Below are positions 1-8,051 of a stretch of DNA of 64,000 nt, piece after piece. Position 1 is the first letter of the stretch; the number at the start of each line of letters is the position of its first letter. The notes beneath the pieces were generated by a model. The model searched no databases. It was not told where the DNA came from and worked only from the letters and a program-made list of their open reading frames with translations. The stretch comes from Streptomyces althioticus (lineage in GTDB: Bacteria > Actinomycetota > Actinomycetes > Streptomycetales > Streptomycetaceae). The stretch is taken from assembly GCA_014649355.1 (NCBI GenBank), contig BMSW01000005.1, positions 248,001 to 312,000 of the forward strand. Reading direction: 5' to 3'. The position numbers and the translations under genes were made by a program.

Positions 1-692
1 TGCTGGACTCGCTGCGCGAGGCCGGGGCGGACACGGTGGGCGTGCTGGTGGGCGGGGCGCCGACCGGCGTCGCGCTGATCACGGTGGACCCGTCGGGCGA
101 CAACAGCATCGTCGTCTCGCCGGGGGCGAACGGCCGGCTGACCCCGTCGGACGTACGGGCCGCGGCGACCCTCTTCCACGCCTCGCGGGTGGTGTCGACG
201 CAGCTGGAGATCCCGCTGGAGACGGTGCGGGAGGTCGTGCGGAGCCTGGCTCCGGACAGCCGCTTCGTGCTCAACCCGTCGCCTCCGCGCCCCCTGCCGT
301 CGGAGGTGCTGGCGGCCTGCGACCCGCTGATCGTCAACGAGCACGAGGCGAAGGTGATCCTCGGCGAGAGTGCCGGGGTGAGCGACGAACCCGAGGACTG
401 GGCGCGGCTGCTGCTGGCGAAGGGCCCGCGTTCGGTGGTCGTCACCCTGGGCGGGGAGGGCGCGCTCGTGGCGTCCTCGGCCGGGGTGGCGCGGGTGCCG
501 TCGGTGAAGGTGGAGGCCGTGGACACCACGGGCGCCGGCGACGCGTTCACCGCGGCGCTGGCATGGCGGCTCGGCACGGGCGAACCGCTCGCCGAGGCCG
601 CCGCCTACGCGGCCCGGGTGGGCGCGGCGACGGTCACCAAGGAGGGCGCGCAGGTGTCGTTCCCGACGGCGGCGGAGGTCGCGGAGCTGTGA
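1..692 (+). CDS. rbsK: Ribokinase, PfkB family (5' end outside window)
   Basis: Phosphorylates D-ribose to ribose-5-phosphate in the cytoplasm, feeding the pentose phosphate pathway. The frame is already open at base 3, so the gene begins upstream of the window; the GTG at 36 is internal. Visible are a substrate-lid region, VNEHEAKVILG near the middle, and the PfkB signature DTTGAGDAFTAALA with its catalytic Asp close to the C-terminus. The stop codon overlaps the GTG start of rbsD (GTGA), so the two are translationally coupled. The ribokinase identity rests on the motif and on the rbsD partner; other PfkB sugar kinases would look similar. Confidence 0.9.
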   Translation, partial: LDSLREAGADTVGVLVGGAPTGVALITVDPSGDNSIVVSPGANGRLTPSDVRAAATLFHASRVVSTQLEIPLETVREVVRSLAPDSRFVLNPSPPRPLPSEVLAACDPLIVNEHEAKVILGESAGVSDEPEDWARLLLAKGPRSVVVTLGGEGALVASSAGVARVPSVKVEAVDTTGAGDAFTAALAWRLGTGEPLAEAAAYAARVGAATVTKEGAQVSFPTAAEVAEL

Positions 693-1078
693 AGAAGCAC
701 GGGATCCTCAACCGGCACCTGTCCGGCGCCCTCGCCGAACTGGGCCACACCGACGGGGTGCTGGTGTGCGACGCGGGCATGCCGATACCGGACGGGCCGC
801 GCGTGGTGGACCTGGCCTTCCGGGCCGGGGTGCCGTCGTTCGCGGAGGTGCTGGAGGGCCTGCTGGGCGAGCTGGCCGTCGAGGGCGCCACGGCGGCGGA
901 GGAGGTGCGGGACGCCAACCCGGCGGCGGCGTCGCTGCTGGCCGGCCACTTCCCGGACCTGGCGTACGTCCCGCACGAGCGGCTGAAGCAGCTGACGTCC
1001 GGCGCACGGCTCGTGGTGCGCTCGGGCGAGGCGAGCCCGTACGCGAACGTGCTGCTGCGGTGCGGGGTCTTCTTCTGA
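689..1078 (+). CDS. rbsD: D-ribose pyranase RbsD
   Basis: Interconverts the beta-pyranose and beta-furanose forms of D-ribose, supplying the form that ribokinase accepts. The protein has 129 residues, the normal family length. It starts MKKHGILNRHLSGALAELGH and keeps the N-terminal His of GHTD, the Asp of CDAGMPIP and the C-terminal SPYANVLLRCGVFF, all typical of RbsD/FucU. The GTG start overlaps the rbsK stop by 4 bp, and a strong hairpin follows 20 bp after the stop, so this is the last gene of a ribose operon whose transporter genes would lie to the left. Confidence 0.93.
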   Translation: MKKHGILNRHLSGALAELGHTDGVLVCDAGMPIPDGPRVVDLAFRAGVPSFAEVLEGLLGELAVEGATAAEEVRDANPAAASLLAGHFPDLAYVPHERLKQLTSGARLVVRSGEASPYANVLLRCGVFF

Positions 1079-1097
1079 CTCCGTCCGGACGAACTTC

Positions 1098-1127
1098 GAG
1101 GGGCCCGGTCCGTCGACCGGGCCCCTC
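1098..1127 (+). terminator. Hairpin terminator after rbsD
   Basis: Perfect 13-bp inverted repeat GAGGGGCCCGGTC / GACCGGGCCCCTC with a 4-base loop, 20 bp after the rbsD stop. Confidence 0.85.
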
Positions 1128-1286
1128 GCTTCCCTCCCCCGCCAGGACCTCCCTGAAGTCCCCCCCGGGTCCCCACCCGGAAGTCCTGACGCTACGTAGA
1201 CAGGCGGGGTGGGGGGAGGGTTGTACGGTCGCCGGAATTTTTTTGCGGACGGCCGAAAGGCCCTCCGGCGGCGGCTCGGGTCCCGC

Positions 1287-2120
1287 TCACACCTCCACGT
1301 TCTCCGCCCACCGCCGCGCGGTCTCGGCCAGGAGTTCGCGGCCGTCCCTCGCCCACAGCTCCTCGTTGAAGAGCTCCACCTCGATGGAGCCCGTGTAGCC
1401 GGCCGCCTCCACGTACCCCTGCCACTCGCGCATGTCGATCGCGCCGTCGCCGATCTGGCCGCGGCCGTTGAGGACGCCTTCGGGGAGCGGGGTGATCCAG
1501 TCGGCGAGCTGGAAGGTGTGGATGCGGTGCTGGGCGCCGGCGCGGGCGATCGCCTCGGGGGCCGTGTCGTCCCACCAGATGTGGTACGTGTCCACGGTGA
1601 CGCCGACCTGGTGCGCCGGGAAGCGTTCGGCGAGGTCGAGGGCCTGGGTGAGCGTGGAGACGACGCAGCGGTCGGAGGCGAACATGGGGTGCAGCGGTTC
1701 GATCGCCAGCTTCACCCCGTGGTCCTCGGCGTAGGGAGCGAGTTCCGTCAGGGCGTCCGCGATGCGTTCGCGGGCGGCCCGCAGGTCCTTCGTGCCGGGC
1801 GGGAGGCCGCCGGAGACGAGGACCAGGGTGTCCGTGCCGAGGGCGGCCGCCTCGTCGACAGCGCGGCGGTTGTCGGCGAGGGCCGCCGCCCGCTCCTCCG
1901 GGTCGACCGCCGTGAGGAAACCGCCCCGGCACAGCGTCGTCACCGCCAGGCCCGCGTCCCGTACGAGCTTGGCGGCCGCCTCCACGCCGCACTCCTGGAC
2001 CGGGGCGCGCCACAGGCCGACGGCCGGGACGCCCAGGTCGCGGCAGGCGGCGACCAGTTCGGGGAGCGTGAGCTGCTTGACGGTCATCTGGTTGATGCTG
2101 AAGCGGGTCAGGTCGCTCAC
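1287..2120 (-). CDS. Sugar phosphate isomerase/epimerase (TIM barrel)
   Basis: A 277-residue xylose-isomerase-like TIM-barrel protein (AP_endonuc_2 fold), a family of metal-dependent sugar, inositol or keto-sugar isomerases. The start is the GTG at 2118-2120 (VSDLTRFSINQMTVKQ), which overlaps the stop of the upstream gene as GTGA. Metal-ligand-type motifs are visible: KLAIEPLHPM for a Glu, VGVTVDTYHIWWD for Asp/His, HTFQLADW and IDMREWQGYVEAAGYTG. It is the third gene of a co-translated operon with a DUF993 protein and a Gfo/Idh oxidoreductase, a set usually linked to oxidation and ring cleavage of an unusual sugar. The substrate cannot be read from sequence. Confidence 0.85.
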   Translation of the reverse strand: MSDLTRFSINQMTVKQLTLPELVAACRDLGVPAVGLWRAPVQECGVEAAAKLVRDAGLAVTTLCRGGFLTAVDPEERAAALADNRRAVDEAAALGTDTLVLVSGGLPPGTKDLRAARERIADALTELAPYAEDHGVKLAIEPLHPMFASDRCVVSTLTQALDLAERFPAHQVGVTVDTYHIWWDDTAPEAIARAGAQHRIHTFQLADWITPLPEGVLNGRGQIGDGAIDMREWQGYVEAAGYTGSIEVELFNEELWARDGRELLAETARRWAENVEV

Positions 2121-3274
2121 GGGGTCACTCCGTACAGGTGCAGCAGGGCCCTCATCCGGTCCTCGGCCAGCTTCGGGTCGGGGAACAGGCCGAGGCGGTC
2201 GGCGAGTTCGTAGGCGCGGGCGAGGTGGGGCAGGGAGCGGGCGGACTGGAGGCCGCCGACCATCGTGAAGTGGGTCTGGTGACCGGCCAGCCACGCCAGG
2301 AACACCACACCGGTCTTGTAGAAGCGGGTGGGCGTCTGGAAGAGGTGGCGGGACAGCTCCACGGTCGGGTCGAGGAGGGCGCGGAAGCCGTCCGTGTCGC
2401 CGGTGTCGAGGACGCGGACCGCCTCGGCGGCGAGCGGGCCGAGCGGGTCGAAGATGCCGAGCAGGGCGTGGCTGAAGCCCTGCTCGTCGCCCGCGATCAG
2501 CTCGGGGTAGTGGAAGTCGTCGCCGGTGTAGCAGCGGACGCCCTTCGGCAGGCGGCGGCGCAGGTCGACCTCGCGCCGGGCGTCGAGGAGGGAGACCTTG
2601 ATGCCGTCGACCTTGTCGGGGTGGGCGGCGATCACGTCGAGGAAGGTGTCCGTTGCCACGTCCAGGTCGGACGCACCCCAGTAGCCCTCCAGCGCCGGGT
2701 CGAACATGGGGCCCAGCCAGTGGAGGATCACCGGTTCCGCGGCCTGGCGGAGGAGGTGGCCGTAGACCTCAAGGTAGTCCTCGGGACCCCGGGCGGTGGC
2801 GGCGAGGGCACGGGACGCCATGAGGATGGCCTGCGCGCCCGACTCCTCGACGACCGCGAGCTGTTCCTCGTAGGCCGCGCGGACCTCGGCGAGGGTCGCC
2901 GGACCGCCCGTGAGCTGGTCGGTGCCGACACCGCAGGCGATACGGCCGCCGGCCGCCTTCGCCTCGGCGGCGGAGCGGCGGATCAGCTCGGCCGCGCCCG
3001 CCCAGTCCAGGCCCATGCCGCGCTGCGCGGTGTCCATCGCCTCGGCGACCCCCAGCCCGTGCGCCCACAGGTGGCGGCGGAAGGCGAGGGTGGCGTCCCA
3101 GTCGACGGCGGCGGGCGAGTCGGGGGTGGTGTCCGCGTACGGGTCGGCGACGACGTGGGCGGCGGAGAAGACCGTACGCGAGGTGAAGGGGGCCCCAAGG
3201 GTGGGGGCGAGGGGCTCGGTGCGGGGCTCGTAGGCGCGCAGGGTGCCGTGCGCGTCGGGCAGGTGGAGGGTCAC
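2117..3274 (-). CDS. Dihydrodipicolinate synthase-like aldolase (DUF993)
   Basis: A 385-residue member of the DUF993 family, annotated elsewhere as dihydrodipicolinate synthase-like. It probably acts as a class I aldolase or lyase on a sugar-derived acid. The GTG start (VTLHLPDAHGTLRAYEP) at 3272-3274 overlaps the stop of the oxidoreductase gene, and its own stop overlaps the next start, so all three genes are translationally coupled. Recognisable parts are ACGVGTDQL near residue 130, EPVILHWLGPMFDP, DGIKVSLLDA with a candidate Schiff-base Lys, and GVRCYTGDDFHYPELI. The reaction is inferred from the fold family and neighbours only. Confidence 0.8.
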   Translation of the reverse strand: MTLHLPDAHGTLRAYEPRTEPLAPTLGAPFTSRTVFSAAHVVADPYADTTPDSPAAVDWDATLAFRRHLWAHGLGVAEAMDTAQRGMGLDWAGAAELIRRSAAEAKAAGGRIACGVGTDQLTGGPATLAEVRAAYEEQLAVVEESGAQAILMASRALAATARGPEDYLEVYGHLLRQAAEPVILHWLGPMFDPALEGYWGASDLDVATDTFLDVIAAHPDKVDGIKVSLLDARREVDLRRRLPKGVRCYTGDDFHYPELIAGDEQGFSHALLGIFDPLGPLAAEAVRVLDTGDTDGFRALLDPTVELSRHLFQTPTRFYKTGVVFLAWLAGHQTHFTMVGGLQSARSLPHLARAYELADRLGLFPDPKLAEDRMRALLHLYGVTP

Positions 3275-4422
3275 AGGGCGATCTCCGGCACGTCGAGACG
3301 GCGGCCCTCGGCGGAGGACTTCAGGCCCAGCTCGGCGAGCTGGACGCCTCGGGCGCCGGCCAGCAGGTCCCAGTGGTAGGGGGCGTCGGCGTAGACGTGC
3401 TTGAGGAACAGCTCCCACTGGGCCTTGAAGCCGTTGTCGAACTCGCCGTTGTCCGGCACCTCCTGCCACTGGTCGCGGAACACCTCGGTGGCGGGGATGT
3501 CCGGGTTCCAGACCGGCTTGGGGGTGGCGGAGCGGTGCTGGACGCGGCAGCCCCGCAGGCCGGCGACGGCGGAGCCCTCGGTGCCGTCGACCTGGAACTC
3601 GACGAGTTCGTCGCGGTGGACGCGGACCGCCCAGGAGGAGTTGATCTGGGCGATCGCGCCGCCCTCCAGCTCGAAGACGCCGTAGGCGGCGTCGTCCGCG
3701 GTGGCGTCGTAGGGCTTGCCGTTCTCGTCCCAGCGCTGCGGCAGGTGGGTGGCGGTGAGCGCCTGCACGGACCTCACGCGGCCGAACAGCTCGTGGAGCA
3801 CGTACTCCCAGTGCGGGAACATGTCGACGACGATGCCGCCGCCGTCCTCCGCGCGGTAGTTCCAGGACGGGCGCTGCGCCTCCTGCCAGTCGCCCTCGAA
3901 GACCCAGTAGCCGAACTCGCCCCGCACGGACAGGATGCGGCCGAAGAAGCCACCGTCGATCAGGCGCTTCAGCTTGAGCAGGCCGGGGAGGAACAGCTTG
4001 TCCTGGACGACGCCGTGCCTGATGCCGGCGGCGTTCGCCAGGCGGGCGAGTTCGAGGGCGCCGTCGAGGCCGGTGGCGGTGGGCTTCTCGGTGTAGACGT
4101 GCTTGCCGGCGGCGATCGCCTTGCGGATCGCCTCCTCGCGGGCGGAGGTCACCTGGGCGTCGAAGTAGATGTCGACGCTCTCGTCGGCGAGGACCGCGTC
4201 CAGGTCGGTGGAGAGGTGTTCGAGGCCGTGGCGCTCGGCGAGCGCCTTCAACGCGTGTTCGCGGCGGCCGACCAGGACCGGCTCCGGCCACAGCACGGTG
4301 CCGTCGCCGAGGTCGAGGCCGCCCTGCTCGCGCAGGGCCAGGATGGAGCGGACGAGGTGCTGGCGGTAGCCCATGCGTCCGGTCACACCGTTCATGGCGA
4401 TACGCACCGTCTTGCGTGTCAC
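3271..4422 (-). CDS. Gfo/Idh/MocA family oxidoreductase
   Basis: A 383-residue NAD(P)-dependent sugar or inositol dehydrogenase-like enzyme. The start is the GTG at 4420-4422 (VTRKTVRIAMNGVTGRMGYR), preceded by a GAAGGGA ribosome site; an upstream start at 4512 would add about 30 low-complexity residues and is less likely. The N-terminal Rossmann segment IAMNGVTGRMGY is followed by VDIYFDAQVTSAREEAI and YTEKPTATGLDGA, where EKP carries the family's catalytic Lys. The C-terminal alpha/beta domain contains EDGGGIVVDMFPHWEYVL. First gene of the minus-strand operon and divergent from a LacI regulator, so substrate-inducible control is likely. Confidence 0.88.
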   Translation of the reverse strand: MTRKTVRIAMNGVTGRMGYRQHLVRSILALREQGGLDLGDGTVLWPEPVLVGRREHALKALAERHGLEHLSTDLDAVLADESVDIYFDAQVTSAREEAIRKAIAAGKHVYTEKPTATGLDGALELARLANAAGIRHGVVQDKLFLPGLLKLKRLIDGGFFGRILSVRGEFGYWVFEGDWQEAQRPSWNYRAEDGGGIVVDMFPHWEYVLHELFGRVRSVQALTATHLPQRWDENGKPYDATADDAAYGVFELEGGAIAQINSSWAVRVHRDELVEFQVDGTEGSAVAGLRGCRVQHRSATPKPVWNPDIPATEVFRDQWQEVPDNGEFDNGFKAQWELFLKHVYADAPYHWDLLAGARGVQLAELGLKSSAEGRRLDVPEIAL

Positions 4423-4725
4423 GTCGTTCCCTTCGTACGCGGTCCGCGCGCCGCGTACGCAGCACCCGTCCCACGCGCCCCGGGAGGAGGCGGGGGGACT
4501 GGTGGACGTCACAGCAAGCGCTTTCTATGTAGACAGAAGCTAGCCTCTGGACCGCGCGTGGACAAGACCACTGCCGGTCCGGGCTTGTTCGAGGGGGCGA
4601 ACAACGGCGCGGATGGCCTTAAGGTCTGGTCGGACAGTTCGACCGGAACCACCGGTGTGGGCGCGGGTGTGTACGACGGCGTACGGCACGGGCGGACGGC
4701 GCGGCGGCGAGGCGGAGGACGAGAC
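4423..4725. promoter_or_regulatory. Divergent promoter region with LacI-type half-palindromic site
   Basis: This 303-bp gap separates the minus-strand operon from the plus-strand LacI gene. It holds AGCAAGCGCTTTCT at 4513-4526, centred on the palindrome AAGCGCTT (4516-4523). The central CG and flanking pattern are those of LacI/GalR operators. The neighbouring LacI protein is the obvious candidate ligand. No other gene is seen in the gap. Confidence 0.6.
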
Positions 4726-5772
4726 ATGACGGTGACCCTGGCGGACGTGGCGGCGCGGGCGCAGGTCTCCCCCGCGACGGTGTCGCGTGTGCTGAACGGG
4801 AACTATCCCGTGGCCGCGTCCACGCGGGAGCGGGTGCTGAAGGCCGTGGACGAGCTCGACTACGTCCTCAACGGCCCCGCCAGCGCCCTCGCCGCCGCCA
4901 CCTCCGACCTCGTCGGCATCCTCGTCAACGACATCGCCGACCCATTCTTCGGGATCATGGCGAGCGCCATCCAGTCGGAGATCGGGGGGCCGGGCGGGCG
5001 CGCGGGCGGCGAGAGACTCGCGGTGGTGTGCAACACCGGGGGCTCCCCCGAGCGCGAACTGACCTACCTCACGCTGCTGCAACGGCAGCGCGCCGCGGCG
5101 GTGGTGCTGACCGGCGGGGCGATCGAGGACGCGCAGCACAAGGCGGCGATGGACGCCAAGCTGAGGAAGCTGGCGGACGCCGGGAAGCGGGTGGTGCTGT
5201 GCGGGCGGCCGCAGGCGCCGGAGACCGGGGCGATCGCCCTCACCTTCGACAACCGGGGCGGCGGGCAGGAACTCACCGAGCACCTGATCCGCCTCGGGCA
5301 CCGGCGGCTGGGCTACATCGCGGGCCCCGAGGAGCGCACCACGACCCGCCACCGCCTGGAGGGCCACCGGGACGCGCTGGCCGCGCACGGCATCGAGGAG
5401 GACCCACGCTGGACCGTCCACGGACGGTACGACCGGCGGTCGGGCTACGAGGCCACGCTGGAACTCCTCCGCCGTGACCCGTCGTTGACGGCCGTCGTCG
5501 CGGCGAACGACTCCGTCGCGCTGGGCGCGTGCGCGGCGCTGCGGGAGTCGGGCCGGCGCATCCCGGACGACGTGTCGGTGGCCGGCTTCGACGACCTGCC
5601 GTTCAGCATCGACGCGGTGCCGGCACTGACCACGGTCAGGCTCCCTCTCGCGGAGGCGGGGGCGCGGGCGGGGCGGATCGCGATGGGACGGGAGGAGGCT
5701 CCGCCCGGGGGGATCACTTCGGTGCGGGGGGAGTTGATGGTGCGGGGGTCCACGGCGGGGCCGCGGGGCTGA
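4726..5772 (+). CDS. LacI/GalR-family transcriptional regulator
   Basis: A 348-residue repressor-type regulator, probably sugar-responsive. The start is ATG 4726, seven bases after GGAGG. The helix-turn-helix and hinge are at residues 1-60 (VTLADVAARAQVSPATVSRVLNGNYPV, then ALAAATSDLVGILVNDIADPF). The rest is a periplasmic-binding-like effector domain ending in the usual VSVAGFDDLPFSIDAVPALTTVRLP. It is divergent from the oxidoreductase operon, with a LacI-type palindrome between them, so it most likely controls that operon and itself. Its 3' end runs into a repeat array. Confidence 0.9.
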   Translation: MTVTLADVAARAQVSPATVSRVLNGNYPVAASTRERVLKAVDELDYVLNGPASALAAATSDLVGILVNDIADPFFGIMASAIQSEIGGPGGRAGGERLAVVCNTGGSPERELTYLTLLQRQRAAAVVLTGGAIEDAQHKAAMDAKLRKLADAGKRVVLCGRPQAPETGAIALTFDNRGGGQELTEHLIRLGHRRLGYIAGPEERTTTRHRLEGHRDALAAHGIEEDPRWTVHGRYDRRSGYEATLELLRRDPSLTAVVAANDSVALGACAALRESGRRIPDDVSVAGFDDLPFSIDAVPALTTVRLPLAEAGARAGRIAMGREEAPPGGITSVRGELMVRGSTAGPRG

Positions 5773-5801
5773 CTGTTTCGAGGGGCTGGGGGTGACGCCC
5801 C

Positions 5802-6060
5802 CAGGGGGCGCGGGGAACGGCGCGACCAGGCGCCGCCGGCCCGCACGTGCGTACGGGGTGCAACCACTGCTGTAGGGGCGCGGGGAACTGCGCGCTCAGC
5901 CCCCGCATACCCGCACGAGTGAACGGCGCGCAACCACCCTCCTCAGGGGCGCGGGGAACTGCGCGACCAGCCCCCACCGGCCCGCACGTGCGCACGGGGC
6001 GCAACCACCCCTCCAGGGGCGCGGGGAACTGCGCGACCAGCCCCCACCGGCCCGCGCCCC
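5802..6060. repeat. Repeat array A: four 70-bp units
   Basis: Four copies of GGGGCGCGGGGAACTGCGCG-type core with GCGCGGGG starting at 5809, 5879, 5949 and 6019, an exact 70-bp period. The intervening sequence (CGACCAGCCCCCACCGGCCC, then GCACGTGCGCACGG and GGCGCAACCACCCCTCCA) is also conserved, so whole units are repeated. The copies become more alike toward the right. The array fills most of the 367-bp gap between the LacI gene and the next isomerase gene. Confidence 0.9.
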
Positions 6061-6139
6061 GGCGAACCGCCGAAGACGCCTGCGGCACCGGAGTGACGCG
6101 GAGGAGTCGTCCCCGCGCCTCGGGGGTAGTCCCGTATCC

Positions 6140-6940
6140 ATGAAACTGGCGTTCTCCACCCTCGGTGTCCCCGGTCTCCCCCTCTCCGAGGTGACGGCCC
6201 TGGCGACCACGCACGGCTACCACGGCGTGGAGCTGCGCGCCCACCCCGAAGAGCCCGTCCACACGGGTCTCACCGCCGAGCAGCGCGCCGACGTGGCCGC
6301 CGCGTTCAAGGCGGCCGGGCTCGACATCCTGGGGGTCGCCGGGTACGCCCGCGTCGCCGCGCCCGGCGACGACGAGCCCGTCTTCACCGAGGTCCGCGCG
6401 CTGATCGATCTCGCGCGGGACATCGGCGCGCCGTACGTACGGGTGTTCCCCGGCGGCGGTGACGAGCAGAGCGCGGAGGAGGCCGACGCGACGGCCGCGC
6501 GGCGACTGGGGGCGGCGGCGGAGTACGCGGCGGACCGGGGCGTACGGATCCTCATGGAGACGCACGACTCCCACCGCACCGGTGCGGACGCCATGCGGGT
6601 GCTGGGGCTGGTCGGGCACCGGCAGGTGGGCGCGCTGTGGGACGTGATGCACACGTGGCTCGGCGGTGAGCAGCCGGTGGACAGCTTCGCGGCGTTGTCG
6701 CCGCACCTGGGGTACGTGCAGGTGAAGGACATCGCCTCGGCGGAGGACACGACGCCTGTCGCGCTGGGGGCGGGGGTGCTGCCGTTGACCGACGTCGTCG
6801 AGGTGTTGTCGCGGAACGGGTGGGACGGGTGGCTGTGCTGGGAGTACGAGGCGCGGTGGTATGCGGCGGCGGAGCCGCTGCCCGGGTTGTTGGGGGCGGG
6901 GCGGGAGCATGTGGCTCGGCTGTTGAACGAGTCCGCCTGA
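6140..6940 (+). CDS. Sugar phosphate isomerase/epimerase (TIM barrel)
   Basis: A 266-residue AP_endonuc_2/xylose-isomerase-like protein starting MKLAFSTLGVPGLPLSEVTALATTHGYHGVELR. Metal-ligand regions are visible: RILMETHDSH, GALWDVMHTW, GYVQVKDI and WLCWEYEARWY. It is only distantly similar to the isomerase at 1287-2120, so this is probably not a recent duplication. No clear ribosome-binding site precedes ATG 6140. It stands alone between two repeat arrays. It plausibly shares the sugar pathway of the operon on its left, but substrate and regulation are unknown. Confidence 0.82.
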   Translation: MKLAFSTLGVPGLPLSEVTALATTHGYHGVELRAHPEEPVHTGLTAEQRADVAAAFKAAGLDILGVAGYARVAAPGDDEPVFTEVRALIDLARDIGAPYVRVFPGGGDEQSAEEADATAARRLGAAAEYAADRGVRILMETHDSHRTGADAMRVLGLVGHRQVGALWDVMHTWLGGEQPVDSFAALSPHLGYVQVKDIASAEDTTPVALGAGVLPLTDVVEVLSRNGWDGWLCWEYEARWYAAAEPLPGLLGAGREHVARLLNESA

Positions 6941-6984
6941 GGGGTGGGGGGTGCGGATCGGGTGCGGGTGCGGGTGCGTTGTGG

Positions 6985-7362
6985 CTTGTCGCGCAGTTCC
7001 CCGCGCCCCTGGAGGGGTGGTTGGGCGCCGTCCGCACGCGCGGGTGCGTGGGGGCTGAGCGCGCCGTTCCCCGCGCCCCTGAAGGGGCGGTTGCGCGCCG
7101 TCCGCACGCGGGTGCGTGGGGGTTGAGCGCGCCGTTCCCCGCGCCCCTGGAGGGGTGGTTGCGCGCCGTCCGCACGCGCGGGTGCGTGGGGGCTGAGCGC
7201 GCCGTTCCCCGCGCCCCTGAAGGGGCGGTTGCGCGCCGTCCGCACGCGCCGGTTCGTCGTGGTTGATCGCGCCGTTCCCCGTGCCCCTGGAGGGGTGGTT
7301 GCGCGCCGTCCGCACGCGCGGGTGCGTGGGGGTTGAGCGCGCCGTTCCCCGCGCCCCTTATG
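6985..7362. repeat. Repeat array B: six inverted-orientation units
   Basis: Six copies of the repeat in the opposite orientation to array A. The TTCCCCGCGCCCC segment begins at 6997, 7067, 7135, 7205, 7275 and 7345, giving spacings of 70, 68, 70, 70 and 70 bp. Linkers (GGAGGGGTGGTTGCGCGCCG, TCCGCACGCGCGGGTGCGTG) are conserved too. The array lies between two convergent genes and reaches the response regulator's stop codon region. Confidence 0.92.
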
Positions 7363-8047
7363 GGGCTGGGGCCAGGCCCAGTTTGTGGGCGAGGACGACC
7401 GCCTGGACGCGGTCGCGCAGGTGGAGTTTCGCGAGGATGCGGGAGACGTACGTCTTGACCGTTTCCGGGGTGATGGTCAGCGCCGTGGCTATCTCCGCGT
7501 TGGAGAGGCCCTCGGCGATCAGCCGGAACACCTCCAGCTCGCGCGGCGTCAGCGTGTCCACCACGTTCCGGCGGGCCGCGCTCGCCGTGTCGGCGGGGCG
7601 TACGTGCTGGGCGAAGTGGCCGATGAGGCGGCGGGTGACGGCAGGCGCCAGGAGTGCCTCGCCGCGGGCGACGGTGCGGATGCCGTTGACCAGTTCCGCC
7701 GGGGGCGAGTCCTTGAGGAGGAAGCCGCTCGCCCCTGCACGCAGCGCGTCGTAGACGTAGGAGTCGACGTTGAACGTCGTGACCACCAGCACCTTGGGCG
7801 CGTCCTCCGCGTCCGGGCCGGCCAGTTCCCGCGTCGCCCGGATGCCGTCGAGCAGGGGCATCCGTACGTCCATGACGACCACGTCGGGCCGCAGCCGCCG
7901 CGCGGCCTCGACGGCCTCGTGGCCGTTCTCCGCCTCCCCGACGACCTCCATGTCGGGCTGCGAGGAGAAGATGGTGACGTAGCCGGTCCGCACCAGCTCC
8001 TGGTCGTCGCAGACGAGCACACGGATCGGTGGCTGCGCATCGCTCAC
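7358..8047 (-). CDS. NarL/FixJ-type response regulator
   Basis: A 229-residue two-component response regulator. The start is GTG 8045-8047 (VSDAQPPIRVLVCDDQELVR), four bases after the kinase stop, with its AGGAG ribosome site inside the end of the kinase gene. The receiver domain (about 8-125) has the acidic pocket D14/D15, phosphoacceptor D60 in VVVMDVRMP and the Lys of FLLKDSPP. The C-terminal LuxR helix-turn-helix is TLTPRELEVFRLIAEGLSNAEIA..TVKTYVSRILAKL. The partner kinase is directly upstream. The last codons (GLAPAP) abut the repeat array. Confidence 0.95.
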   Translation of the reverse strand: MSDAQPPIRVLVCDDQELVRTGYVTIFSSQPDMEVVGEAENGHEAVEAARRLRPDVVVMDVRMPLLDGIRATRELAGPDAEDAPKVLVVTTFNVDSYVYDALRAGASGFLLKDSPPAELVNGIRTVARGEALLAPAVTRRLIGHFAQHVRPADTASAARRNVVDTLTPRELEVFRLIAEGLSNAEIATALTITPETVKTYVSRILAKLHLRDRVQAVVLAHKLGLAPAP

Positions 8048-8051
8048 GGGG

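Noticed and set aside
2117..4474. 785-codon minus-strand open frame joining two genes
   Set aside because: Its C-terminal half is the DUF993 gene in frame; its N-terminal half is an out-of-frame reading of the Gfo/Idh gene. The GTG at 3274 is the real start, so it is not a fusion.
5714..7315. Long minus-strand open frame of 533 codons across the arrays
   Set aside because: It translates the repeats (RAQPPLQGRGERRAQPPRTR and similar) and the antisense of a good isomerase gene; no start site or protein family.
5802..7362. Periodic 70-bp arrays as CRISPR
   Set aside because: The linkers are conserved between units, so there are no unique spacers; the unit is far too long for a CRISPR repeat and no cas genes are present.
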